Source: Bacillota bacterium (GTDB lineage: Bacteria; Bacillota; SHA-98; UBA4971). Taken from it: a stretch of 58,128 bases of DNA. Every line of letters begins with the position of its first letter. Position 1 is the first letter of the stretch. The notes under the pieces are model-generated. The model did not search any database. It saw only the letters and a list, made by a program, of their open reading frames with translations, and was not told the DNA's origin. The position numbers were made by a program, and so were the translations under genes. This document shows, in pieces, positions 24,621 through 33,833 of this stretch. The stretch lies in assembly GCA_012516125.1 (NCBI GenBank), contig JAAYXB010000005.1, positions 1 through 58,128 on the forward strand. Direction: 5' to 3'.

Positions 24621-26306
24621 ATGAACGCGGCGAAAACCACAACCAAGGACCTGCTCCTGATTTTCCTCCTTGGAGCGCTCTTGTACTTGCCCTGGGTCAA
24701 CCTTCCGGTAACAGACGCGGATACAGCCTACTACAGCCTTGCGGCGCAAAGAGCGGTGGATTCAGGAGACTGGATGACTCTCCGGGGAACGGGGGGCAAC
24801 CTCCTGGACAAGCCACCCCTGTCAATATGGCCGATTGCCGTATCGTACCGGCTCTGGGGCCGGCATGATTGGTCGACCCGCCTGTGGCAGGTCATGCTAT
24901 CTCTCGGGACTCTAGCGCTTACCTATCTTGTCGGACGACGGTTCTTCGGCCGCAGGGAATGCCTGCTGGCGACCTTGATCCTTGCTACAAGCCTCCTCTT
25001 CTCTTACTGTACAATGGTAGTGCAGCAAGACATCCTCAACCTTCTTACGTATGCCCTGTTCTCTTATGTTTTCGTCCTCTTTTGGCAGACTCACAATCCA
25101 GTCGCTTACTATCTGGCCTGGCTGGCCCTCTCGCTTTCGTTTCTAAATCGATGGCATATTGCCCTGGTTATTCCGCTGGGGGTGGTTTTGGCTTGCATCA
25201 TTGCCGCCGGAATTCTTGGCAGAGATGACTTCCGGGTCAAGAACCTCTTTGGGTCATGGCGGTCCGCGCTTTGGCGGACTTTATTGGGATTGATGATCTT
25301 TGCCGCCGTAGGTGGGACATGGTACATTTATGAATACATGCATCTCGGCCGGCCGTTTTTGGACTTGTTTTTCGGTAGACGCAACCTGGCATTCCTTCAG
25401 GGGCCGGGAGGGAGGCCGCTTTCATGGCTAGGTGTTACATACCTGCCGCAGTTGCTTTTGGCAGCGATCCCGTGGGTGATTTTTCTTCCAGACGGCATAG
25501 TTACAGGGGTAAAGGGACTTCGGCTCCTACATCGGGTACGAACTCGAGAATCGGATGGTTTCCTCTTCATGTCGCTCTGGTTTCTTGTCGCCTTTCTTGT
25601 GCCGCACGTCAGCGCCTGGCGTGTAATTCGGTATCTCCTACCGGTGCTGCCGCCGTTAGCTATACTGATGGCGGTCGGTATAACGCGGAAGTTGCGGGAA
25701 CGTCGCAGCTTTGCCCTTTCAGCCGCAATAAGCGGAGCGATGATGCTGGTCTTCCTGCTGATCAACGTCTATCTCCTTACCCAACGACTGGACGCCGGTC
25801 TACAGCCCTATAGAGGCCTCATTTTGCCTTTTTCGCTGACGTCCATGATCATCTTCGCCGCTTTTACCCTTGCCGTGTCATGGCGACGTGAGCGCGTTGC
25901 GATTGTGCTTTTCGTCATCTGCACCGTGGCGAGTTATGTTGCACTGTTTGCCAGTGTGAGCTACAAGTGGGACCAGATTTCGCCGTGGCGTTCTTTCGGC
26001 CTGGAGGCTCGGGCCATGCTGCGGCCGGGGACACAGCTGGCGTGGTACAAGGCTGACGGCAAACTCCCATATGGGGCTCCAAGCGAGGATGAGAAGCTGA
26101 TTTACGAGTATTACGTAGGCCGTCCTGTGCCTTTCGTCGGGCAGCCGGGCGAACTCGGCCGGATGGCGGCTCAAGGGCCCACGCTCATTGTGATGAGGGA
26201 CCGGGCCTTTCTGGATCTGCAGATGCACCGTCCGGAAATCGATCTTCAAGAGATACAGGCCCACTCTAGCGGGTGGATGCTCGTCCAAGCCAAGGTCCGC
26301 GAGTAG
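24621..26306 (+). CDS. ArnT-like family 39 glycosyltransferase
   Basis: A 561-residue membrane enzyme of the PMT/ArnT class. The first helix is followed by the catalytic acidic loop TDADTAYYSLAAQRAVDSGDW and the typical DKPPLSIWPIA motif. Several further helices and a soluble C-terminal part (about 430-561) follow. ArnT-like enzymes use a polyprenyl-phosphate sugar to modify lipids or proteins on the outer face of the membrane. The start ATG 24621 follows AAGGGTGAG. With the GT2 and the LPG-synthase-like gene this makes a complete load-flip-transfer set for envelope glycosylation. Confidence 0.9.
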   Translation: MNAAKTTTKDLLLIFLLGALLYLPWVNLPVTDADTAYYSLAAQRAVDSGDWMTLRGTGGNLLDKPPLSIWPIAVSYRLWGRHDWSTRLWQVMLSLGTLALTYLVGRRFFGRRECLLATLILATSLLFSYCTMVVQQDILNLLTYALFSYVFVLFWQTHNPVAYYLAWLALSLSFLNRWHIALVIPLGVVLACIIAAGILGRDDFRVKNLFGSWRSALWRTLLGLMIFAAVGGTWYIYEYMHLGRPFLDLFFGRRNLAFLQGPGGRPLSWLGVTYLPQLLLAAIPWVIFLPDGIVTGVKGLRLLHRVRTRESDGFLFMSLWFLVAFLVPHVSAWRVIRYLLPVLPPLAILMAVGITRKLRERRSFALSAAISGAMMLVFLLINVYLLTQRLDAGLQPYRGLILPFSLTSMIIFAAFTLAVSWRRERVAIVLFVICTVASYVALFASVSYKWDQISPWRSFGLEARAMLRPGTQLAWYKADGKLPYGAPSEDEKLIYEYYVGRPVPFVGQPGELGRMAAQGPTLIVMRDRAFLDLQMHRPEIDLQEIQAHSSGWMLVQAKVRE

Positions 26307-26336
26307 AAGGGCGGAAATCCCACGGTACTTGCCACA

Positions 26337-26354
26337 TCGGCCGCTTGCGGCCGA
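26337..26354 (+). terminator. Short GC hairpin after the GT39 gene
   Basis: TCGGCCGC and GCGGCCGA are perfect complements around a TT loop, 31 bases after the stop codon. No T-run follows, so the termination role is uncertain. Confidence 0.3.
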
Positions 26355-26460
26355 GACGGCGCTGTGTCTGAAGTTGAAAGCCATTACCAAGGAGGCTGTG
26401 CCCTACGACGACATCCTTTAGAACTAGAACGCGCAGCGGCGCCGACGCCGCGAACTCCGA

Positions 26461-26535
26461 GTGGGTGAATTACATAAGCGCGGGGTGGGTGAGTTATTCA
26501 ACGCATCGCTGGGTGAATTTCATGATTGGCGGCAG
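26461..26535. repeat. Triple GGGTGAATT repeat resembling an IS21-type element end
   Basis: Three imperfect units begin at 26461, 26485 and 26509 (GTGGGTGAATTACAT, GTGGGTGAGTTATTC, CTGGGTGAATTTCAT), spaced 24 bases. Ends of IS21-family elements carry such multiple transposase-binding repeats. No istA or istB gene remains here. Confidence 0.45.
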
Positions 26536-26656
26536 GTACGGAAGGCGTAACCATTTGAAGGGCTTGAGTCTATCAGACGGCTGGCAACTCAGGAAGGGTA
26601 AACCGGGTTAGAAACCGCAGTCGTAGGCGCAGCAGAATCCGCCAGCCACCGGACGC

Positions 26657-26761
26657 GTCGAATTTCCGGAAATGCTCCAGAGTGTTAGGGGAGTATATCT
26701 GCCGCCAGTGCTCGCGCGGAAACGCCATGTAAGCAAAGATATCGTCTTCAGCATTGCTCAC
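26657..26761 (-). mobile_element. IS256-type transposase fragment
   Basis: The peptide NAEDDIFAYMAFPREHWRQ and the following IYSPNTLE match the conserved C-terminal block of IS256/Mutator transposases (usually FPREHWRKIWSTNPLER). Only about 35 codons remain; the rest is lost. The surrounding 26355-26799 contains no other gene. Confidence 0.65.
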
Positions 26762-26799
26762 TCATCTCTTACAGCAAATCGGGGTAGGAGGTTTGCAGC

Positions 26800-28443
26800 A
26801 TGAAAGCCAAGCTTACGGTGTGTTGTGTGCAGTTGAATGCGTATCCGCTCGACCGCGCAGAGGAGGGCTTGGCCCACGCCCTGGAAATGGTGGATGAAGC
26901 CGCGACAACGAAGCCCGACCTCATGGTGTTACCCGAGTGTACTTATCCGGCTTATTACCTGTCCGGCTGGCCGTCGCGGCGCGCCTCTCTCAGACCCACC
27001 TCGGAGGTGCTGGCCCTGTTTGCAGAGAAGGCAAAAAGATACGGCTGTTACCTGGCAGTCGGAATGGCCGAGGAGTCCTCCGACGGCAACACATACAACG
27101 CCGGTTTCCTGCTCGACTCCGGAGGCAAACTGGTGGGAAGCGCACGAAAGCAGTTCCTGTGGCACTTCGATTCCCACTGGTTCACTGCTGGGAAGGCGAG
27201 CGACACCATTGAAACACCTTGGGGCCGGGTGGGCATGTTCATCTGCGCTGACGGACGCCTTCCCGAGATCCCGCGAGTGCTCGCCCTGAAAGGCGCACGC
27301 CTCCTCATAGATCTCACGAACCTGGTTTCAACCGGCAAAGACCAGACGCGTTTGACCAACCCGCAAGCCGAATACATGCTCAAGGCCAGGGCCATCGAGA
27401 ACCAGGCCTGGATCGCAATGGCCAACAAGGTGGGGACGGAAGAAGACAGCATAGTCTACTGCGGCCGAAGCCTTGTCGTCTCGCCGCAGGGTGACGTGGT
27501 TGCGCAAGGAAGTGCCCATCTACCCGAGATAATAACGGCGGACATTCCATTGCCGTTCGAGCCGCCTGGAGCAGTCGACGGCGTCTTCTGGCCCACGGAG
27601 AGCCGCCGCCCCGACACATACGGTGACCTCGTGCACCCATTCTCGGAACTCCCGGTAGCCCGCACCATCAAGGAGGATATGGTTCCCGAGGAAAAGATTG
27701 CCGTCGTGGCGGTGTTACAGCTCGACATGGGCGGGACCGCCGAGCACCTGGCTACCAAGCTCGAACGCCACTTGCGCAGCCTCGCCATGCAGGGGGTGCA
27801 CGTAGTTGTCCTGCCGGAGCCACCCGCAGGAAAAGCGCAGATTGAACAGACTGACGCTCTCATGCGCCTCATCTCGAAGACAACGGCAGAGGCAGATCTG
27901 GGCGTGGTTCTCGTCGGGGACGAGGTGGACGCCGGTGAATGGTACCGAACAGCCTTTTTCATCGAGAGAGGGAACGTAATAGCCAAGTACCGCAAGCTGC
28001 ACCTGGATGCCACTGAGAGGGCCGCCTATGCCCCCGGACAAGGGGCCTATTGCATCGTCCGCGGCAGGCGCGGCAATTTCGGCATCATGCTTGGATACGA
28101 AGGCTTGTTGCCCGAAGTGGCAAGGATCCTCACCTTGCAGGGTGCCGATGTCATCCTGTGGCCGTGTCGTTTCAAGATCAATCGTCATGATTGGTTTGCC
28201 CGCACCCGTGCGGTGGAAAATCGTGTTTTCGTGGCGGTAGCCAATGCCGTTGGCGAGCACGGGATCGGCGAGAGCCTGATCGTCGATCCGCGTGGCGCTG
28301 TGCTCGCCCAGGCTTTTGGTGGTCGGGAGCAAGCCGTTTCCGCGATGCTGCCCGCGGCTGAGGCCCGTTGCAAGGCGATCGTTCCCGGCACCGACGCTGT
28401 TCTCGGTCGCGAGCCTATGTCGTACCAGCGGCTTGTTGAGTAG
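26800..28443 (+). CDS. Tandem nitrilase/carbon-nitrogen hydrolase with an apparently inactive second domain
   Basis: A 547-residue fusion of two carbon-nitrogen hydrolase domains; single-domain enzymes are about 270-300 residues. Domain 1 (about 4-255) has the Glu-Lys-Cys triad: Glu46 in VLPECTYP, Lys117 in SARKQF and Cys149 in MFICADGRLPE. Domain 2 (about 298-530) keeps Glu340 (VVLPEPP) and Lys399 (KYRKLHL), but the Cys position is Gly432 in MLGYEGLLPE, so it should lack amidase/nitrilase activity. The family hydrolyses nitriles, amides or N-carbamoyl compounds. It stands alone ahead of the glycerate dehydrogenase gene. The start ATG 26800 follows GTAGGAGG. Confidence 0.88.
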   Translation: MKAKLTVCCVQLNAYPLDRAEEGLAHALEMVDEAATTKPDLMVLPECTYPAYYLSGWPSRRASLRPTSEVLALFAEKAKRYGCYLAVGMAEESSDGNTYNAGFLLDSGGKLVGSARKQFLWHFDSHWFTAGKASDTIETPWGRVGMFICADGRLPEIPRVLALKGARLLIDLTNLVSTGKDQTRLTNPQAEYMLKARAIENQAWIAMANKVGTEEDSIVYCGRSLVVSPQGDVVAQGSAHLPEIITADIPLPFEPPGAVDGVFWPTESRRPDTYGDLVHPFSELPVARTIKEDMVPEEKIAVVAVLQLDMGGTAEHLATKLERHLRSLAMQGVHVVVLPEPPAGKAQIEQTDALMRLISKTTAEADLGVVLVGDEVDAGEWYRTAFFIERGNVIAKYRKLHLDATERAAYAPGQGAYCIVRGRRGNFGIMLGYEGLLPEVARILTLQGADVILWPCRFKINRHDWFARTRAVENRVFVAVANAVGEHGIGESLIVDPRGAVLAQAFGGREQAVSAMLPAAEARCKAIVPGTDAVLGREPMSYQRLVE

Positions 28444-28554
28444 CCTCGAGATCGAGATGGTCGGCCTGTGAGCATCGTGAGCAGCGTGAGGAAGGATTCG
28501 GATTATTAGCGTAGAATCGTCCTACCTAAACATATGTGTCAGGAGATGGCAAGG

Positions 28555-29541
28555 ATGAAGCCGAAGATCTACGTCACTCGAAGGATCCCCCAACCGGGCC
28601 TCGACATCCTGGCCGAGGTGTTCGAGGTAGAGGTCAACCCATATGATAGGGTTGTGACCCGGGAAGAACTTATCGCCGGAGTGAAGGGAAAAGACGCTCT
28701 CCTTTGCCTGCTCACGGACAAGATTGACGCCGAGGTCATGGACGCCGAGCCGCGCCTCAAAGTCATCGCGAACTACGCGGTCGGGTTCGACAATGTAGAC
28801 GTCACCGCCGCCACTCGGCGCGGAATCCCTGTCACGAACACCCCTGGCGTCCTTACGGACACGACTGCTGACCTTGCATTTACGCTCCTCCTGGCAACTG
28901 CGAGGCGCGTAGTTGAGGCGGACAAGTTCATGAGGGGGGGCAGGTACCAGGGTTGGGCCCCGATGCTCCTCCTGGGTCAGGACATCCACCACAAGACCCT
29001 AGGTATAGTCGGGTTCGGAAGGATTGGTCAGGCTGTGGCCGAGAGGGCTTCCGGATTCCACATGAGGATACTCTATAGCGATGCCAGACGGGCGTCCGGG
29101 GAAGTCGAGAACAAGTATAACGCCGAGTTCCGTGAGCTAGCGGACCTTCTCAGAGAGTCAGACTTCATCAGCCTCCACGTGCCGCTCACGGAGTCTACCT
29201 ACCATCTCATCAGCGACGAAGAATTCGACCTTATGAAGAAGACGGCGATACTCGTCAATACGTCGCGAGGTCCTGTCGTGGACGAGAAGGCTCTGGTGCG
29301 AGCGCTCAAGGCTGGGAAGATTGCCGGCGCGGGGCTTGACGTGTACGAACGCGAGCCGGAGTGTGAGCCTGAACTGAAGGAATTGGACAATGTCATTATA
29401 GTGCCACACATCGCGAGCGCATCTGTGGAGACCAGGACGAAGATGGCGACGATGGCGGCGGAGAACGCCGTTGCTGTCATACGGGGCGAAGTTCCGCCGA
29501 ACCTCGTCAACCCTGAAGTCTGGGAGAAGAGGCGGAAGTGA
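28555..29541 (+). CDS. gyaR: D-glycerate dehydrogenase / glyoxylate-hydroxypyruvate reductase
   Basis: A 328-residue D-2-hydroxyacid dehydrogenase, closest in pattern to glyoxylate/hydroxypyruvate reductases. The substrate-binding NYAVGFDNVDVTAA, the NAD(P) site GIVGFGRIGQAVAE, the catalytic Arg in NTSRGPVVDEKAL, the Glu in DVYEREPE and the His in VPHIASAS are visible. It interconverts glycerate and hydroxypyruvate, or glycolate and glyoxylate. ATG 28555 lies nine bases after CAGGAG; ATG 28534 is upstream of that site. It could serve the sugar-acid pathway downstream, where glycerate is a plausible product. Confidence 0.9.
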   Translation: MKPKIYVTRRIPQPGLDILAEVFEVEVNPYDRVVTREELIAGVKGKDALLCLLTDKIDAEVMDAEPRLKVIANYAVGFDNVDVTAATRRGIPVTNTPGVLTDTTADLAFTLLLATARRVVEADKFMRGGRYQGWAPMLLLGQDIHHKTLGIVGFGRIGQAVAERASGFHMRILYSDARRASGEVENKYNAEFRELADLLRESDFISLHVPLTESTYHLISDEEFDLMKKTAILVNTSRGPVVDEKALVRALKAGKIAGAGLDVYEREPECEPELKELDNVIIVPHIASASVETRTKMATMAAENAVAVIRGEVPPNLVNPEVWEKRRK

Positions 29542-29892
29542 TCGGGGAAGTAGGAGGAGATGAAGACCCTGCGGTTCCCGGCGCCCCGAGGTTGTCCCGG
29601 TCATCGTGGAAATCCGCGTAGGGCACCCCTGATTGATTTTCCACGCGTTTGTCGCCTCGCTCGCGGCGGCATTGAGAACCTCGCCCCTTAGGCGTATCCG
29701 TAGGAGTGGCAATTCTCGCTAGGAGCCCGCTCCAAAACGCCCACCGAATGGTGATAGAGACGGCGGTGGAGGGCGAGTTTCCAGTTTTGGACCGGAGGAT
29801 CTGGCCAGTCTGGCAGTTTTAGCCTTGTAATGTAGAGCAAGTAGTAGCACCCTCAAGACAGCATGCGATATAGCAAGAAAGGCTGATATGGA
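29542..29892. other. Intergenic region with a weak inverted repeat
   Basis: No gene is seen. CGTGGAAA at 29605-29612 and TTTCCACG at 29638-29645 can pair and lie some 60 bp after the dehydrogenase stop codon; this may be a weak terminator. The rest precedes the broken transposase. Confidence 0.35.
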
Positions 29893-30737
29893 TTGCTCAC
29901 CATGAATGAATCCCGGTCCATTATTCCCGTATTCGTGGATTGCCGCGAGAAGATCCCTCGCGACGAGCTTGAGGAGCCTATCGTTCGCGTGCTCGAGCGC
30001 AAGGACTACCTTGAGAAAGGCAAGCCGAAGATCAACTGGGGTGATCCGGAGGAAAAGAGAGCCCTTGTGGAATCTCCGGTCAAGGATGCCCGGCGCGTGG
30101 TTGACGTGGTCTCCCACCTTGAGGGCGTGCCTGGTGAGCTCAAACATGCTGCCCAGCTTCTGCATCGCGTGGCCGAGCAGGACATCGAGGAGAAGGACGG
30201 CAAGATACAGATAAGACGCAGGGTAGCCAAGGATAGGATAGTGTCCGTCACAGATCCTGAGATGAGGCATGGGCACAAGACCGCTCGAAGGGTGACTTCG
30301 AGCTGAACCTTGATGAGATGTGGGCCCGCTGCCTTGCAGGCCAGGTTACATACAAGACTCGCAAGACCAGGGACCACACAGGCAGGAGAACCCAGCTCTT
30401 CGTGTTCGATAACCAAGCGCGCTCTATCTGCCCGTTGAGAGACAAGTGTGTACGGGGGAGTAATCCGAGGACCGTAAGGATCGGCTACTACGAGACGAAG
30501 CGCGCGGTGGCGAAGATGAGGCAAGCCAGCTCCGAGTTCCAGGAGGAATACAGGAGGAGGTCTTACGTCGAGAGGGCAATTGCGTGGCTCACGGGCCACG
30601 GTGCAAGGCAGGCCCGGTATATCCGACGGAAGAAGACTCGGTTTCAGTTGCAGATCATCGCGGCGGTCCACAACATCGTCGCACTCTACAGGAATCTTGC
30701 CAGGAAGACAGAGCCTGTAGGAGCCATGGCGGGATAA
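29893..30737 (+). mobile_element. Broken IS1182-type transposase
   Basis: Two consecutive plus-strand frames (29893-30306 and 30318-30737) together cover the middle and C-terminal part of an IS1182-family transposase: RIVSVTDPEMRHGHKT in the first, then TYKTRKTRDHTGRRTQLFVF, CPLRDKCV and YVERAIAWLTGHGARQARYI in the second. A frameshift and loss of about 60 codons near 30300, plus a missing N-terminus, make it non-functional. Confidence 0.8.
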
Positions 30738-31360
30738 GTGTCTCCATGGCCTGGCAAATACAGGATATTGGGTGATGGGAAGGATGTTATCCATGCAAGA
30801 CCACCCGCTTGTACCAGAAATAACATCGGATCCGTAGGAGTTGGCTACCATATACTCCCTGGAAATCGCGAGCCGATAAGGCTATCGTTGCAAGTACGGC
30901 CGCTCTTGGAGCAAACTTCTAAGTGGGCATGCCCGAAACCATGAGCGTGGAGAGGCAAATAGTGCTCGAAGCGTACGGCGCCGCGCGGCCTCCGCGTGCA
31001 GGCTCGCTGGTACCGCTCCCACCACACTCCCGCACCAGCCGTGAGCCATCCAGCTGGCAAATTCACGCCGTCTAGCTCACACTGAGCGAAATGCCCGGTA
31101 CGCTTTAGCTTTCCTGCCTGCCTGGCTCGCCGGGAGCAGTTATGCAGAGATTTGTTTTGGATTTAAGGAGGAGTTGAGGCACGAACGGCGAATAGTCCTT
31201 CCTGGGACCGGTCCCGCATACATTCCAATACGGTGGGGCAACGGTGGGGCAAGAGGCGGTGCGGCGTGGCGGAGCGGGGAGGCCTGCAAGAGCCTCGTCC
31301 TGACCGTAAGCCGCCGAGTTGTCGCGCTTATCCATGCATCAAGCCCACGGATCGGGGTGG
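30738..31360. other. Gene-poor region with degenerate repeat 'B' (about 30985-31065)
   Basis: No gene is supported. Bases about 30985-31065 resemble 19930-20010. An AAGGAGGAG purine run at 31166-31174 precedes a TTG, but the frame that follows is Arg/Gly-rich and unlike any family. The promoter of the LacI-type gene should lie in the last 150 bases. Confidence 0.4.
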
Positions 31361-32443
31361 ATGAACTTGGGTCCGACGATTCGAGACGTCGCCAGGCTTG
31401 CTGGTGTCTCGAAGTCAACTGTGTCGCGGGTCCTGAACGGCGACCCGAACGTCGCCGAAGAGACCAGGAACGCTGTGGTTGCTGCGATAAAGGAGATACG
31501 GTACACGCCGAACGCGCTCGCGCGTGGGCTGAACACGCGAAAGACCGGCACGATCGGTCTCATCATATCGGACATAACCAACCCGTTCCATGCAGAGGTG
31601 GCGCGTGGTGTGGAGGATCTGGCCTCGGACTTCGACAGTAACGTGATCCTGTGCAACACGGACGGCAGGCCGAAGAAGGAGGCTGCCTACATAGACCTGC
31701 TCGTCGAGAAGCGGGTCGATGGCATCATCTTTACGTCGGTCAAGACAGACGAAAGCGACATGACGAATCTGCGCTCAAGGCGGATTCCATTCGTCTTTGC
31801 CGGGCGCACGCTGCCGGACGTCGCGGCTGACAGCGTGGTGGTCGACAACATCCTTGGTGGCTTCCAGGCTGCGAACCACCTCCTCAGGCTTGGTCACCAG
31901 AGAATAGCGTATCTAGCCGGTCCTTCCCACGTCTCGGCGAGCATGGACAGGCATGAAGGGTACTGCCAGGCGCTGCGCAGGGCCGGGATAGAGCCTGATC
32001 CCCAGCTCGTGATCGAAGGAGATTTCAAGCAGGAAGGCGGGTACCGTGCCATGAGCGCGCTCTTGGATCGCTCACTGGGCATCACCGCTGTGTTCGCGGC
32101 GAACGACTACATGGCCATGGGCGCCCTCGAAGCCATATATGAGCGTGGCTTGAGAGTGCCAGAGGACATCGCGGTTGTGGGATTCGACGACATCCCGTTC
32201 GCCCGTCTCCATCTTGTGCAACTCACGACCGTGGCCCAGCCCAAGTACGACATCGGTGCGATAGCCGCACGCATGTTGTTCGAGAGGATCGACGGAAAGG
32301 CCCAGGATGAACCGTCGCGCCGTGTGGTCCTTCCTCCGCGTCTCGTGATCCGCCGGACGTGCGGGGAGTATCTTGGGCAGCGCGACTTCGCGGAACCGAA
32401 CAGACCATCACGCGTGGCTGAGCCTCCGGTAGGGACGACGTAG
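31361..32443 (+). CDS. LacI-family regulator of the inositol-like island
   Basis: A 360-residue LacI/GalR protein. The helix-turn-helix and hinge occupy residues about 4-60 (TIRDVARLAGVSKSTVSRVL, YTPNALARGL). The periplasmic-binding-like effector domain follows (GLIISDITNPFHAEVARGVE, FAANDYMAMGALEAIYERGL, VGFDDIPFA). ATG 31361 starts the protein right before the DNA-binding domain; TTG 31367 is an alternative with better spacing from GGGGTGG. It directly precedes the dehydrogenase cluster and probably represses it until a sugar-like inducer binds. Confidence 0.92.
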   Translation: MNLGPTIRDVARLAGVSKSTVSRVLNGDPNVAEETRNAVVAAIKEIRYTPNALARGLNTRKTGTIGLIISDITNPFHAEVARGVEDLASDFDSNVILCNTDGRPKKEAAYIDLLVEKRVDGIIFTSVKTDESDMTNLRSRRIPFVFAGRTLPDVAADSVVVDNILGGFQAANHLLRLGHQRIAYLAGPSHVSASMDRHEGYCQALRRAGIEPDPQLVIEGDFKQEGGYRAMSALLDRSLGITAVFAANDYMAMGALEAIYERGLRVPEDIAVVGFDDIPFARLHLVQLTTVAQPKYDIGAIAARMLFERIDGKAQDEPSRRVVLPPRLVIRRTCGEYLGQRDFAEPNRPSRVAEPPVGTT

Positions 32444-32634
32444 GCTCTTATGAGGACGTAATCTCTCACGAGAAGGACGCGCCCTTCCGGGGGACCGGGA
32501 GAGGCCGACCGTGTTGGAGTCGGGAGAGTCAACTGGGCTAAGAGGCATGGGTCGAACAGGGTAAGACGACATTCTCCGCGCTCTCAGTGGGTCCGAGCAG
32601 ATGGCGACTAGATGTTGACAGGAGGTAGAGGGAG

Positions 32635-33816
32635 ATGAAAGCCGTTGTTCTGTCTTGTGACTGGCAGCCCAGGCAGGGTTTCAAGCTTGGGGCCAAGGAC
32701 ATCGATGGGAAGCTCACATACCTTGGGAGCAAGGTATGGCGCAACCCCAGACTCCAGGTGGTTGAGAAGGAGGTTCCCAAACCAGGCCCGACCGAGGTTC
32801 TGATCAAGGTGAAGGCCTGCGGAATCTGCGGAAGCGACGTGCACATGGCTCAGGCCGACGAAGAAGGCTACATCTTCTATCCCGGCCTCACCGCGTTCCC
32901 GTGCACGCTCGGGCACGAGTTCTCCGGCGTTGTCGTCGAAGCTGGCAAGAATGCCATAAACAAGCGGACTCGCAAGCCGTTCGAGCCCGGAGAGGCAGTG
33001 TGCTCCGAGGAGATGCTCTGGTGCGGGTCATGCCGCCCATGTGCGGACGGGTATCCAAACCAGTGTGAGGCCCTTCAGGAGCTCGGCTTCAGCTGCGACG
33101 GGGCGTTTGCAGAGTACATCACGGTAGACGCCAGGTACGTTTGGAGCATCGAGGAACTCAAGGAGAGGTACTCCGGCGACGATGTGTTCGTGGCCGGAGC
33201 TCTCGTGGAACCCACGTCTGTGGCATACACAGCTGTGATCGACGTAACAGGCGGGATCCGCCCCGGCGACAACGTGGTCATATGCGGCGGAGGGCCCATC
33301 GGGCTTGCTGCCGTGGCAATAATGAAGCGCGCCGGCGCGGCGAAGGTCATACTCTCGGAGCCTTCGCAGCGTCGCGCTGAGCTCGGCAAGAAGATGGGTG
33401 CCGACTACGTCATAAACCCCGCCGAGCAGGACTTCACCGAAGCGGTGCTTGAACTCACACGGGGCATGGGAGCAAACCTGTACCTCGAGGCCACCGGACT
33501 ACCGGCGAGGGTGTGGCCAGGCATCGAGCAGGCAATCTGGGAGGGCAAGACGATAGAGGCCACGGTGTCGATCGTTGCCCGCGCCGATGCGAAGATCCCG
33601 GTGACGGGAGAGGTCTTCCAGGTGAGGCGGGCGCGGATTGTGGGCTCGCAAGGCCACTCCGGCCATGGCACGTTCCCAAGGGTCATAAGCTCGATCGCGT
33701 CGGGCATGGACGTCCTACCGCTCGTTACCAAGAGGATCACCTTGGATGAAGTGCCGGAGAACATCATAAGGCTCCAGACGGACAGGAGCGAGTGCAAGAT
33801 AACGGCGCTCATCTAG
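32635..33816 (+). CDS. iolM: Zinc-dependent dehydrogenase, probable scyllo-inosose 3-dehydrogenase (IolM)
   Basis: A 393-residue medium-chain dehydrogenase. Catalytic-zinc residues appear in GICGSDVHMAQ and LGHEFSG, structural-zinc cysteines in CGSCRPCADGYPNQC, and the NAD site in CGGGPIGLAAVAI. The longer N-terminal region (GAKDIDGKLTYLGSKVW) and the genes around it match IolM of Thermotoga maritima (TM0412), which oxidises 2-keto-myo-inositol to a diketone. In the same order follow a creatininase-family and an epimerase gene, as in that pathway. The assignment rests on family resemblance and gene context. The start ATG 32635 follows GGAGGTAGAGGGAG. Confidence 0.8.
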   Translation: MKAVVLSCDWQPRQGFKLGAKDIDGKLTYLGSKVWRNPRLQVVEKEVPKPGPTEVLIKVKACGICGSDVHMAQADEEGYIFYPGLTAFPCTLGHEFSGVVVEAGKNAINKRTRKPFEPGEAVCSEEMLWCGSCRPCADGYPNQCEALQELGFSCDGAFAEYITVDARYVWSIEELKERYSGDDVFVAGALVEPTSVAYTAVIDVTGGIRPGDNVVICGGGPIGLAAVAIMKRAGAAKVILSEPSQRRAELGKKMGADYVINPAEQDFTEAVLELTRGMGANLYLEATGLPARVWPGIEQAIWEGKTIEATVSIVARADAKIPVTGEVFQVRRARIVGSQGHSGHGTFPRVISSIASGMDVLPLVTKRITLDEVPENIIRLQTDRSECKITALI

Positions 33817-33833
33817 GCTTGGGAGGGGTTCTG

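Noticed and set aside
31174-31641. Open frame after an AAGGAGGAG purine run
   Set aside because: The product is Arg/Gly-rich without family resemblance and runs into the LacI-type gene in another frame.
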